A stretch of DNA of 64,000 bases from Arcuatula senhousia (GCA_963971305.1 OZ020306.1:72513022-72577021); one strand, 5' to 3'; numbered from the stretch's first letter, positions 24,007 to 35,095 are shown. Made by a program: numbers and translations. Notes: generated by a model from the letters alone, not told the origin.

Positions 24007-24600
24007 ATATTTGCTTTTGGAAGATGATTTCTTTGTTTCCTGGAAATCCTTGTTATTTCTGTATTTCTGTTTTTTTCTGTGAGTAATTTTTTGCCTGTGA
24101 TTGAAATTTCTTACAAGAACGGTACTTCTTCATTGAATAAACTTTCAAGGCATGTCTAAAATTGGAATTAGTGGCGTATTTCACAGAAGAAGCAAGTCTT
24201 TTCTTGAGGCGTACATGCTGGTTGTTTGCGTAATAGAGTTTAGCACTATTTTTTTTCCTATTCCTATAAGATTCATCTGTGTCATATTTTTCCCGCTGTT
24301 TTCTGCATTTGTCGCTGCGGAAAGATTTATCTGTCTCATATTTATCCGCTGTTTTTTGCATTTGTCACTGCGGAAAGATTTATCTGTCTCATATTTTTCC
24401 CGCTGTTTTCTGCATTTGTCGCTGCGGAAAGATTTATCTGTCTCATATTTATCCGCTGTTTTTTGCATTTGTCGCTGCGGAAAAATTGATCTGTCTCATA
24501 TTTTTCCCGCTGTTTTCTGCATTTGTTGGTGCGGAAAGTTTCATCTGTCTTATATTTGTTTTTATATACACTACTTCTTCTTTTCTTGTTGGCCTTTGAC
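24007..24600 (-). pseudogene. Helentron lysine-rich repeat region, copy A
   Basis: Degenerate ~18-19-residue repeats of the form KYETDKSFRSDKCRKQRE, becoming more diverged towards 24007 (KYATNSNFRHALKVYSMKKY). At DNA level the last units form a ~107-bp dimeric repeat. Two units each lack one base (AACAGCGGATAAATATG instead of AACAGCGGGAAAAATATG), so the reading frame slips through all three phases along the array. A further 1-base slip lies in an A-run near 24070. Copy B shares all three, so they predate the duplication. Basic repeats of this kind precede the Rep in many animal Helitrons; a DNA- or RNA-binding role is only inference. Confidence 0.7.
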
Positions 24601-25369
24601 AGTCTTTTTGCTAAAGTCTTTCCAACAGTAATTGTATGTTTGTTTTTAGGCAACTTTCCACTTGTTTTGGAAGTCTTTTCTGCATTTATTCTTTTGTTTT
24701 CTTCATGTAGCATTTTAGCTGCTTGGTATGCTTCCCTCATTTTCTTTTCTTTCTCCATTTGGTTTTGCTTAAGAAATTGATCATGAAAGTACTTGTTCAT
24801 GCCTTCAGATAAATTGGGTATGGAAGATTGGCCAATGGAAAGAACAACATCATAATGATTTCCACACCTGTGGTACAAGTATATACCAGCACTGTTGGAT
24901 GGGTGTATTGGTCGGTGGCGGATCCATCTCCAGCTCACACCTGCTTTAGAATACACATAGATGTCTGTTTCAAGCATATTAGCAGCTGCAAATAGTTCAA
25001 CTTCAGTGACCCAGGTTTTCAGAGTTCTCATTTTAGATGCATCTAAATACTGAATAATACTTTGGTTATATTTTGGATGTAAATATTGTCTGAGTTCAAC
25101 TTCATGCGCTAGCAGGTGATCATAAATTTTCTTCTCAAAACATTGTGATATTCTTCACTTCCAGTGATCACGAATGATAAGGCATTGAGTAGACAGTTTC
25201 CATCAGGAACAGTACAGTGAAACACTGTCGGATTTGTAAGAGGTATTTCATGAAAATTATCTGGTGAAGCATGAGAAATGTCCTTCACAAGTATCCCAAG
25301 CCTTTCAGCATGCTCCCTCATCCACCTCTGATCGATAGGATTGTAAACAAACGAAGTCTGGAAGAAAAT
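24601..25369 (-). pseudogene. Helentron OTU protease exon, copy A (frameshifted)
   Basis: Downstream tandem copy of the OTU exon. It keeps the Asp-Gly-Asn-Cys active-site block (VPDGNCLLNALSF) and the catalytic-His region (GNHYDVVLSIG near 24850). One base is lost near 25134 (copy B reads TTTTCTGTCTC where this copy reads TTTTCTTCTC), breaking the frame after HNVLR. Past the OTU fold it retains a charged coiled-coil-like stretch (QNQMEKEKKMREAYQAAKM) and a basic linker that are deleted in copy B. Its upstream edge at 25369/25370 is not an intron but a fusion to the Rep exon of copy B; only 12 bases of intron 1 remain, including the CAG acceptor. Confidence 0.8.
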
Positions 25370-26563
25370 GCTTCTTTCATCATCTCTCTTTAATGTGTTG
25401 ATGACCTCTTCCCATCTAGTTTCAGCAGCTGACAAGGTTAAACACCAGGTCGGAATTCCTAGTTGTCTAATCATGCTAAACAAATCTTTCATGCATCTCT
25501 GCCAGTATGGCGGTGATCCTCTTATTGGCTGAAGGAATCTGAAACCCATTTCTGTTCTTAGGATTTTCTGCAAATTGTCAGGGTCTGTCAACATTGAGGC
25601 AGTTACCTTATTCCCATCATCAGTAGTACCCTTGCCTTTTCGTAGAGCTATTGACATGCTGGATCTTATATTTTGCAATTCTATCATGAACTGTGCAAAG
25701 AATATGAATTGGTTGTCAAGAGCATACCGATTATCTGCACAAAATAGGCGGGTGCTAAAATATTTCGATGGTGAAAGCTTTACAGGCCTAGTCTCTGAGA
25801 ATCCGTAGTTTCCATCTGGATGTAATGCTGGAAAAGCCATGGCATCTGCTCCTAGTTCCTGGAATATACTATGAGGTGTTTGATTCTCACCTGGTGCAAC
25901 ACAGAAAACTTTGCTATTTGTGTCCAGGTATTCTTGCCCTAAATCTAATGGCTGTGAGCAGGTCTCCACTGGGTGTACTGGTAGTGTTTCATCTAGTGGA
26001 TTGTTGACATCCATCCTGTCATCTTGTTGATTGTCGAAATCCATCCTGTGATCTTGTGGATGGTCATCTGTTAACCTTTCATGTGGATTGCCATCATGTA
26101 CCGCCTCACCTATCATGTCATCATGTGATTTGTTGTCATTTAAGCTCTCATGTGGAGTACTGTCATCCATCCTCTCATGTGGATTATCACCATCTGACTC
26201 TGTTGTTTTTGTTTTCTCATCATCCATACTTTTACCCACACAGTCATCAGTTTGTTGGTTGTCCTCTTCATAATGTATATCAACATCCATGTCACTTGTC
26301 ACTTTCACCATGTCAGCATCATCAATATCATCATACCAGTGATTGTTTAGGGTGATGCCTGAATACCACTTGTTGTTCTCTGTTAAGAATTTTACTGCCT
26401 CCATTACATGCACTGGGTTTACCCATTCATATTTGTGATGGCCCTTGTAGCTTAACTTTCTCTTCAGTTTAACTTTCACCATTTGGGCTCCATCGACTGC
26501 TCTTGGAAGAGATGATGTTACACTATTGATGTTTGATGGAACATTTACCATCTGCCCCTTTAC
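25109..26563 (-). pseudogene. Chimeric frame: Helentron Rep N-terminus (copy B) fused to OTU (copy A)
   Basis: An exon starting at 26563 after the same CATTCCAG acceptor as copy A encodes the Rep N-terminal region up to INTLKRDDERS. There, at 25369/25370, the sequence jumps into the last 12 bases of intron 1 and the OTU exon of the next copy. The jump keeps the reading frame (RS-IFFQ-TSFVYN), giving a 480-codon open frame from the methionine at 26551. It lacks the HUH motif, the tyrosines and the helicase, so it cannot be a transposase. It is best read as the junction of a tandem duplication. Whether a chimeric RNA exists cannot be told from sequence. Confidence 0.82.
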
Positions 26564-28522
26564 CTGGAATGAGAATAAAACTTTTTTAAATACATATGAT
26601 TTTTTTCAATTTTTGTTTAATTTGTCATTATTTGTAAATTTTAAGGTTAGGAAACAAATACAAGTCTAAATAGAAATTAAAGATTGTTTTTGCCTACAAA
26701 AACGATGTCTCCCCCCGTTTCCCCCAAAAAGTTCCAAGTTCAAAAGGCCCTTACTCCCAAAAAAATTTTCATGGTAATATGCACAACTACATATGGTGTC
26801 CTTCCTATATACCAAGTTTCATTGAATTCGGTTCAGTAGTTTCAGAGGAGTTGCGCTGACAAGACGATAAATGAGGATTTTCAGCAAATTTCTAAGTTCA
26901 AAGGGCCATAACTTCCACAAAAATTTGAGGATCAAAATTTCCTGGTAATATGCACAACTACATATGGTTTCCTTCCTATATACCAAGTTTGGTTGAATTC
27001 GGTTCAGTAGTTTCAGAGGAGTTGCGCTGACAAGATGATTAATGAGGATTTTCAGCAAATTTCTAAGTTCAAAGGGCCATAACTCCCACAAAAATTTGAG
27101 GATCAAAATTTCCTGGTAATATGCACAACTACATATGATGTCCTTCCTATATACCAAGTTTCGTTGAATTCGGCTTAGTAGTTTCAGAGGAGTTGCGCTG
27201 ACAAGATGATTAATGAGGATTTTCAGCAAATTTCTAAGTTCAAAGGGCCATAACTCCCACAAAAATTTGAGGATCAGAATTTCCTAGTAATATGCACAAC
27301 TACATATGATGTCCTTCCTATATACCAAGTTTCGTTGAATTCGGCTCAGTAGTTTCAGAGGAGTTGCGCTGACCAGATGATTAATGAGGATTTTCAGCAA
27401 ATTTCTAAGTTCAAAGGGCCATAACTCCCACAAAAATTTGAGGATCAAAATTTCCTGGTAATATGCACAACTACATATGGTGTCCTTCCTATATACCAAG
27501 TTTGGTTGAATTCAGTTCAGTATTTTCAGAGGAGTTGCGCTGACAAGATGATTAATGAGGATTTTCAGCAAATTTCTAAGTTCAAAGGGCCATAACTCCC
27601 ACAAAAATTTGAGGATAAAAATTTCTTGGTAATATGCACAACTACATATGATGTCCTTCCTATATACCAAGTTTCGTTGAATTTGGTTCAGTAGTTTCAG
27701 AGGAGTTGCGCTGACAAGATGATTAATGAGGATTTTCAGCAAATTTCTAAGTTCAAAGGGCCATAACTCCCACAAAAATTTGAGGATCAAAACTTCCTGG
27801 TAATATGCACAACTACATATGATGTCCTTCCTATATACCAAGTTTCGTTGAATTCGGTTCAGTAGTTTCAGAGGAGTTGCGCTGACAAACTTTGTGACCG
27901 ACAGACGGACGGACAGACGGACGGACACGACAAAAACAATATGTCTCCCCACAAAAGTGGGGGGAGACATAAATAGTTCATGTGTGGTTTTCCCCATTCA
28001 GCTGCCAGTACAATACGGATCTGACATTTTAACTAACACCATTGTTTACTTGACATAGTTTTCAAGATATTGAGCTCAATAAGAGCAAATTTCAAAAAAA
28101 AAAATCCAGAAAAGTGTTGTTGGATCTTCTTCAAAATTTCAGGGCATGTAGATCTTGATGTGCTGATCACTTTTACAAGATATCTTTCTTTTTTTTTGGG
28201 GGGGGGGAGGAGGGGGGGTTATTTGCGAAAATGTGCTGTTTTATCCCCCTCCCTGTTTTATTTTTATCAATGGCGGCTATCAATTTAAAATGAGGATTGT
28301 TTGTGGCCAACACGTTAATTATCATTCCTACAAAGTTTCAGTCATATTAGTTTAGTAGTTTCAGAGGAAAAGATTTTTAAAATTTTTAAATTGTTAAAGC
28401 AGACAAAGGACACTGCTTGATGACAACACATGACGACAGACACATAGTGATAGCATAAGCTAACATGGCCTTTGGCTAGGTGAGCTAAAAATTAAGACAT
28501 AAAGAAGTTATAAACATATTAC
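26564..28522 (-). other. Intron 2 of Helentron copy B (1,959 bp)
   Basis: Same donor (GTAATATG, first base 28522) and acceptor (CATTCCAG, last base 26564) as intron 2 of copy A. It is 340 bases shorter, almost exactly two 171-bp repeats. Confidence 0.75.
26705..27970. mobile_element. TIR-ended element with seven 171-bp internal repeats (copy B)
   Basis: Same ends as 21306-22913 (ATGTCTCCCCCC and GGGGGGAGACAT), same terminal hairpin (27941-27970) and same flanks. It is 1,266 bp long against 1,608 bp, a difference of exactly 342, or two units. Several units carry private substitutions (for example ACTACATATGGTTTCC near 26960), so repeat loss or gain happened after the Helentron duplication. 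Confidence 0.78.
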
Positions 28523-29066
28523 CCCTCTTTGACCTCCCCGAGGGAGTGACAACAGTTTCATGAACGGGATTCGTAGTGCTATAAGCTGTCTCTCTAGGTT
28601 ATTCAGTCTTTTAAGTTCTTCAGGTACTGGTATAAGTTGAAGTCCATTGGCAATGGCTAATGGTGGCATTTTCCCTGCATTCAAGTTCTTGTCGCATGTC
28701 TTACATATATATTCTTTGTTCTGATATTTAAACTTTCCAGTTTCTTTGAAGACATCTTTGATATTGTTATTTTCATTGTACTTTGTCTTTTTGAATTGCT
28801 TGACTTGTTTCTTGTACAAAATTCTCGCACATACAGTACATGGGTACAGCGGTGTCTGTGTTATGTGATTGTGGAATATTTTGATTTGTTTTTTTTATGG
28901 ATTTTCTATTTTGTGTTACAGTTTCTTTCTTTTTCTGTCTCAAGTTCTTATTACTCTGATATTGGTCTTGTAAATATCTCTTTAGCTTTAATCTGAAAAG
29001 TGGCCGTGATGCATATCGCTTGATGCTGGCAGCACGTATGGCATTTCTAAATTCTGCATTTCTCAT
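28523..29066 (-). pseudogene. Helentron zinc-binding N-terminal exon, copy B
   Basis: Same content as copy A: PCTVC and CKTC pairs, NLNAGKMPPLAIANGLQLIP and LPRGGQRG ahead of the donor at 28522/28523. Here the codon after LYKK is CAA, so KKQVKQFKKTKY reads through, but the T-run near 28891 has eight instead of seven T. That throws RKSIKK out of frame before the first CxxC pair. The two copies are therefore broken at different places. Confidence 0.75.
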
Positions 29067-29640
29067 ATATTTGCTTTTGGAAGATGATTTCTTTGTTTCC
29101 TGGAAATCCTTGTTATTTCTGTATTTCTGTTTTTTTCTGTGAGTAATTTTTTGCCTGTGATTGAAATTTCTTACAAGAACGGTACTTCTTCATTGAATAA
29201 ACTTTCAAGGCATGTCTTAAATTGGAATTAGTGGCGTATTTCACAGAAGAAGCAAGTCTTTTCTTGAGGCGTACATGCTGGTTGTTTGTGTAATAGAGTT
29301 TAGCACTATTTTTTTTCCTATTCCTATAAGATTCATCTGTGTCATATTTTTCCCGCTGTTTTCTGCATTTGTCGCTGCGGAAAGATTTATCTGTCTCATA
29401 TTTATCCGCTGTTTTTTGCATTTGTCACTGCGGAAAGATTTATCTGTCTCATATTTTTCCCGCTGTTTTCTGCATTTGTCGCTGCGGAAAGATTTATCTG
29501 TCTCATATTTATCCGCTGTTTTTTGCATTTGTCGCTGCGGAAAAATTGATCTGTCTCATATTTTTCCCGCTGTTTTCTGCATTTGTTGGTGAGGAAAGTT
29601 TCATCTGTCTTATATTTGTTTTTATATACACTACTTCTTC
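29067..29640 (-). pseudogene. Helentron lysine-rich repeat region, copy B
   Basis: Near-identical to copy A, including the two shortened repeat units and the A-run slip. At its upstream end (about 29640-29656) the ~180 bases that in copy A encode the charged linker after the OTU domain are deleted, with a short filler (TTCTTTATCT). This puts a stop right after LSEGR. Confidence 0.7.
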
Positions 29641-29649
29641 TTTTCTTCT

Positions 29650-30213
29650 TTATCTGCCTTCAGATAAATTGGGTATGGAAGATTGGCCAATGGAAAGAAC
29701 AACATCATAATGATTTCCACACCTGTGGTACAAGTATATACCAGCACTGTTGGATGGGTGTATTGGTCGGTGGCGGATCCATCTCCAGCTCACACCTGCT
29801 TTAGAATACACATAGATGTCTGTTTCAAGCATATTAGCAGCTGCAAATAGTTCAACTTCAGTGACCCAGGTTTTCAGAGTTCTCATTTTAGATGCATCTA
29901 AATACTGAATAATACTTTGGTTATATTTTGGATGTAAATATTGTCTGAGTTCAACTTCATGCGCTAGCAGGTGATCACAAATTTTCTGTCTCAAAACATT
30001 GTGATATTCTTCACTTCCAGTGATCACGAATGATAAGGCATTGAATAGACAGTTTCCATCAGGAACAGTACAGTGAAACACTGTCGGATTTGTAAGAGGT
30101 ATTTCATGAAAATTATCTGGTGAAGCATGAGAAATGTCCTTCACAAGTATCCCAAGCCTTTCAGCATGCTCCCTCATCCACCTCTGATCGATAGGATTGT
30201 AAACAAACGAAGT
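29650..30213 (-). CDS. Helentron OTU cysteine protease exon, copy B
   Basis: Exon beginning at 30213 after a TTTTCTTCCAG acceptor. It encodes about 187 residues of an ovarian-tumour (OTU) protease domain: VPDGNCLFNALSF with Asp-Gly-Asn-Cys at the active site, the helix with YHNVLRQKICDHLLAHE, and GNHYDVVLSIG with the catalytic His. OTU proteases cleave ubiquitin linkages; why Helentrons carry one is not established. The domain itself is intact here, unlike copy A, but the deletion just downstream gives a stop at 29650 and separates it from the Rep-helicase part. Spliced to exon 1 the frame is continuous (RQLEL-TSFVYN). Confidence 0.82.
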   Translation of the reverse strand, partial: TSFVYNPIDQRWMREHAERLGILVKDISHASPDNFHEIPLTNPTVFHCTVPDGNCLFNALSFVITGSEEYHNVLRQKICDHLLAHEVELRQYLHPKYNQSIIQYLDASKMRTLKTWVTEVELFAAANMLETDIYVYSKAGVSWRWIRHRPIHPSNSAGIYLYHRCGNHYDVVLSIGQSSIPNLSEGR

Positions 30214-30690
30214 CTGGAAGAAAATTGGAAAAATTAAAATTGAATAGAATTGTGCAGAAAATGGAAGTTCAAAACAGTTAAGTCCATTTGAAATTAATAT
30301 TTTGTCTTACAATATTCCCATTTTTACACTTTACAGAGAACAAAGTAAATAAAATACTTACTAAAAGAGCATTGGTCAAATGTGTTAGCACAAGCTGTGA
30401 ATTGGCCATGTTGATTGCTTTTTATTTTTATGTTTTATTTCATCATTTTGTTTGATCTGTTAATGTTGACTGATTTAGTCTTCACCCTTCCGGACTTACA
30501 ACACTTCAACTTGAATGTCTTATTGGTACTTAATAACAGTAGAATACAGAATATTATGGGTGATATGTGCATAGCTTTACATGTATTTCTATTAACGGTA
30601 TTTGTATTAACTCACAAGTTCTAGCTAAAAAATATCATGGGTGATATGTGCACAGATTTATTTCTAATAAAGGAATTTGTATAAACTTAC
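30214..30690 (-). other. Intron 1 of Helentron copy B (477 bp)
   Basis: The minus-strand donor is GTAAGTTT directly after GAACTT (first base 30690); the acceptor is TTTTCTTCCAG (last base 30214), with a pyrimidine-rich stretch before it. Removal is in phase 0. AT-rich, no gene inside. It contains a diverged pair of blocks (AATATCATGGGTGATATGTG type) near 30545-30650. Confidence 0.7.
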
Positions 30691-30777
30691 AAGTTCTAAC
30701 TGACGTTCCTGCTGTTTTCGATCTTTGTCTTTCTTGCGGGGATTTCTTCCAGTCAAATGTCTTCTTTTTGATGGCAT
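30691..30777 (-). CDS. Helentron first coding exon
   Basis: A 29-codon exon from an ATG at 30777-30775, encoding a very basic peptide (MPSKRRHLTGRNPRKKDKD...), ending at a consensus GTAAG donor. The in-frame join to the OTU exon and the nuclear-localisation-like basic composition support it. Only one copy exists because the tandem duplication starts inside intron 1. It is too short to be convincing without the splice match. Confidence 0.65.
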
Positions 30778-32431
30778 GTTGTTATATCTAAAGCAGGAAA
30801 AAACACTGTATACATTATCATGTTACTCCATTGGTCGATAGTTCCAAAATAAATATTTTAAATGTAATTTTGGAACTATTATAAAACAAACACCAAGTAA
30901 ATCTCTGAGCTTATTGTCATTATTGATATCGCTGTTCCTGAAATTATGCTTTGGATACAAATCTAAGTACTCTTATAACAAGAGGAAGATGACTATAAGG
31001 AGCATAAAATCACTATACATACACAATATGGTACAATAAAATAAAGCTTTATACAAAATAAAAAAAATCCCTATTTCATGTGGTTGCTTTGAAAACTGTG
31101 AAAAAAAATTTGCATCTAATTATATAAATGTGCACTATGCGTAAAAATGTAAGTATTCAGTAAACTGAAAGTAGTTTTAGAAACATAAAATAGCTACACA
31201 CCATATGGTACTATAGGATAAAACTGTATGCAATGTTTCAGACCACTGTGTAAAGTATACAAAAATGTAGTTGCTAATTAGTCCAACAGTTGAAATTCCT
31301 GTAATGAAAAATTTCTAAGTCCTACATTCTGTGAATCAGCACACCTTATTCCTGCAATAGAATTTTTTTAAGTTCAACCTTACAGTTTTCCTGTACTTTT
31401 CATTCCTGAAAGATTTTAGATTCTTGCAAAAGTTAAAAATTACGGTAATATACTTAAAAATATTCCTGTATTGTAACAGGAAAATGATAAATTTTCCATG
31501 TACGTGAAAAAAGTAGCAGGAAAAATAAAGTATGGTAAGATTACGTTAACTTTACTGTAACTGTCCTGCAGGAATCCTGTAAAATATTTCGTACGGGTTA
31601 GAAAACTGACAAAATTGTGTGCTACAGATATGAGGGCAAAACTGTATACCAACTCTTCTTCAAAGCAGGGGTACAAAATGTTCTATCGAAATTATGGTGA
31701 TTATAATGATTCAGCTTAAAAGTAAATTTATACCCTTTTACTATAACAGAAGAGAATGAATATGATTATACCTTTTTCCTTATTATTAGATGAGTACTTG
31801 AATTACTACAGAACACATCTCAAAAGCACATAGGGAAATCTGAAAAAGTTAAAAAGAGGAGATAATGATTTACATGTACCATATTGTATTAAAAAACCCT
31901 TGAAGCAGTACTGGTCTCTGAAAAGCTGGAATCTACAATGAAACATTATCAAATAAAGAATTCATAAGCATTCTAATATAAAAGAACCAATTCTGATCTG
32001 AAAACATTGGTTGGGGAACATAATCAATTCAAAAACAAATCAAGTGCTGTAAAGGGTGAATTTAAAATATTTTAGCAGCTTAAAAGATACAAAACAAATG
32101 CAGCACAAAATAGTGCTGTAAAGGATGAATGTAAAATATTTTAGCAGCTAGCTTAAAAGATACAAATACAGTACAAAATAATATAACACCCTTTACAACA
32201 CTGAAATATTGCTACACAAGAGAGGCTAACTAATACTTAAAATATATAATCAGCACTGATGTCTTATATAGCTTTGTATATTACAATTCATTAAAACAAC
32301 TGCATGTTTATGTGGTGATACCCCACTCATGAATTATATCTTATACTTAGTGTGTAGAAGTTAAAAGATTTGACAAACTGGATTGATTGATTGTTGGCTG
32401 GTTAATGTCCCGTTGCCAATATTTCAGCCAT
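30778..32431. other. No gene; probable Helentron 5' flank; one 70-bp tandem duplication
   Basis: AT-rich sequence upstream of the Helentron. It should hold the promoter and 5' terminus, but I could not identify the end. A direct duplication of about 70 bases (GTGCTGTAAAGG ... ATATTTTAGCAGCT) lies at 32043-32184. Near 31340-31600 a CCTGTA/TACAGG-rich stretch repeats loosely. Confidence 0.45.
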
Positions 32432-32700
32432 TAGGGACCGACCATTTAACTTGAGGGGGGCTGGTTTTTTCCTAAAAAAATATTCTGAAAATTATTTTTG
32501 ATGAAAAAAATATTTCGGGAGCAGAGGGTAAGAAAAAAATATTCTAAAGGATTTTGGCATATAAAATAATGCTAAAATGTAAAAAAATATATTTTGTCGT
32601 GACGCTTTCGAAAAATAAATATTCTTGCTGCGCGAAAAAAATTTCTGATCAAAACAAAAAGCCAAGGCCTCCCCCATCAAGTTAAATGGTCCGTCCCTTA
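32432..32700. mobile_element. MITE with ~28-bp terminal inverted repeats
   Basis: The left end TAGGGACCGACCATTTAACT and the reverse complement of the right end (TAAGGGACGGACCATTTAAC) match for about 28 bases and run into a G-run on both sides. The interior consists of repeated AAAAAATATTCT blocks. Same family as 9711-10016. No coding sequence. Confidence 0.75.
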
Positions 32701-32999
32701 TAGGGAAATAAACAATTTGAAATATATAAATGAATAAAAGCTTTATATAAAACAAAGTCAAAAGACAAAGTAGATTTTGATGATCAAAGAGCATATAATT
32801 GCTTCTATATGGTGATTCTGCACAAAAAAATAGACAAACGAACAGACAAACAAACACACAAGGCTAAAACAGGTATACCTCCCACTACTTTGAAGCTGGG
32901 TGGGGTATAATATAAATACATACCTAATATTTAAGTAGTACCAATCAAGTTGAAAATCACACGTAACCTAATCATTTGGAAATCTTGGTCATTATAAAA
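32701..32999. other. No gene; hairpin fragment
   Basis: AT-rich. ATACCTCCCACTACT / AGCTGGGTGGGGTAT at about 32874-32910 is a fold-back resembling the hairpin at 13806-13836. Confidence 0.4.
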
Positions 33000-33755
33000 A
33001 ATCCGAAACCGTTCAAAATTTACCAGAATTAATACCAATTTTTATCAAAATCCAAGGATTTTTAATTTTGGCAGCCATCTTGGATTTTGAAATTTCACGT
33101 TTTTGCATTTTACGGAAAAACTGTAAATATCTCTTTAGAACTTTTTCATTATTATTGTAGTACTTATCAAGTTCTATAATACCACAAAGTTTCAAGGTGC
33201 TCATCACTTGGGTTACTGAGATATGACAATGTCCTATATAATGAACTTTTGCTATTTTCTAAAAAAAAGCGGCCATTTAAAAAATTTCGAAGTCCTTATG
33301 GACACCTCTGATGTAGGGTATGACTGGCAACATCAAAATCTACCAGAATATTAAATTTTATCAAAATCCGAGCACTTTTAAATTTTGGCGGCTATCTTGG
33401 ATTTTGAAATTTCACATTTTCGCATTTTGCGGAAAAACCGTAAATATCGCTTCAAATTTATTTTTGATATTTTTGTAGTACTCATCAAGCTCTATAATCC
33501 TACCGAGTATCAAGGTCCTGACCACCTAGGTTACCGAGATATAGCAATGTCCTATATAATGAACTTTCGCTGTTTACTCGGAAACGGTGGCCATTTTGAA
33601 AATACCGAAAACGTTGTGCACACCTCTGATATGTGCCCTATCACTGTGGAAAGTTTCATAAAGCTCAGTCTTCACATCTCTTCGGCTATACCCGGACAAG
33701 CGTTTTTTAGAGTGCGGAAGAAGAAGAAGAAGAATAATAAGAATAATTAAAATTT
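33000..33755. repeat. Dimer of a ~320-bp repeat ending in AAG/AAT tail
   Basis: Two diverged head-to-tail copies (from about 33010 and 33335) share ATTTTGGCGGC-ATCTTGGATTTTG, GAAATTTCAC-TTTTCGCATTTT-CGGAAAAAC-GTAAATAT, AGTACT-ATCAAG-TCTATAAT and GTTAC-GAGATAT-ACAATGTCC. The second ends at 33700-33750 in GGACAAGCG, then an AAG/AAT-rich tail. Unclassified. Confidence 0.65.
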
Positions 33756-33769
33756 ACGTTTCCCGAAAC

Positions 33770-34640
33770 GTGGGATGTCCCCTCCCGTTCTCATATAATG
33801 TCTGTCCTCTTCAACAGATTTCCGACAATGTGCCGTGAGTCGCCATCACCCATATACCCTGTGTACCAAGTTTCGTTAAAATTGGACAATGTTTACATTT
33901 TTCGCGATTTTCGGCAGCCATCTTGAAAATGGCAGCCATTACGGAAATTCCAACAATGCGCTGTGAGCCGCCATCACCCATATATCCTGTATACCAAGGT
34001 TCGTTGAAATCGGTCAATGTTTACATTTTTCGCGATTTTCGGCGGCCATCTTGAAAATGGCGGCCGTTACAGAAATTCCAACAATGTGCCGTCAGTTGCC
34101 ATCACCCATATACCCTGTATACCAAGTTTCATTGAAATCGGACAATGTTTACATTTTTCGCCATTTTCGGCGGCCATCTTGAAAATGGCGACCAATACAG
34201 AAATTCCGACAATGCGCCGTGAATCGCCATCACCCATATACCCTCTATACCAAGTTTCGTTGAAATCGGACAATGTTTACATTTTTCGCTCTTTTTTTGC
34301 AATTTTTCAAAATGGCCGCCACTTGCGAAATTTTTTTTTTCCCAAAAAGTTTCCAATCATGTTTCTAAACATGTATACCAAGTTTCGTTGAATTTCGTCA
34401 TGTGGTTTCCAAGAAAAATAAGGTAATAGTTTTTCGGTTTTTGGCGGCCATCTTGGAAATGGCGGCCATTTTGAAATTATAAATCGCAAAAACCACTGTA
34501 GGACCTTGGGACCTATCACCCCTCCAAGTTTGAAATCGATCGGTCCACCCATGTCCGAGGAGATAGTCGGACAAGTTCGTGCATCAGGTTGACGGAAGAA
34601 AAAGAAAAAAAGTATAATAATAATAATAAAAACTAGTGCT
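33770..34640. repeat. Hairpin/AAT-tail repeat element with four ~127-bp units
   Basis: Begins ATGTCCCCTCCCG (33773). It contains four tandem units of about 127 bases, each with CAATG-GCCGTGAGTCGCCATC, CATATACCCT-TATACCAAG, TTTCGTTGAAATCGGACAAT and a palindrome-like ATCTTGAAAATGGC. A unique section and GGACAAGTTCGTGC follow, then an A-rich AATAATAATAAT tail at 34610-34635. Minus-strand frames rich in KMAA/WPP come from the repeats. No gene. Confidence 0.7.
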
Positions 34641-35095
34641 GATTGTGTTGGGATGCCAACACATAAGTCGCCCAAAATCGCCTTGGTTAGTATTCCATTC
34701 AAATCAGTGCATCAAAATAAGTCTAGAAATCAAATTTCGTTGAAATCGGACAAAGTTGACGTTTTTGGGGGGCTGGTGTGGTAAAACGGCCGCCATTTTA
34801 AAATTTTTTCAGCATGTTGCTCAGGAAGGATCACTCTACCAGTGTACCAGTTTTCATTAAAATCCGTCCACCCATCTCCGAGATCTGAGAGGGGCCCAAA
34901 AATCTTTAACGGCGGCCATTTTGAAAATGGCGGCCATCTTGAAAATTTCAAAAGTGGATTGCACACCTTTGAGTGACCCTCCATCCATCTCAGCAGGTTT
35001 TATCTTGATTGGTCAAAGTGTTTTCAAAAAATGTGGCGGACAAGTTCACGATCACGTAAGGAAAAGAATAATAATAATAAAAAAAATAACTAGTT
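34641..35095. repeat. Second element of the AAT-tail chain
   Basis: Contains TTCGTTGAAATCGGACAAAG, GGCGGCCATTTTGAAAATGG (about 34912-34932) and ends GGACAAGTTCACG followed by AATAATAATAATAA (about 35038-35085). It has the same end structure as its neighbours, but the interior is not tandem. Confidence 0.55.
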
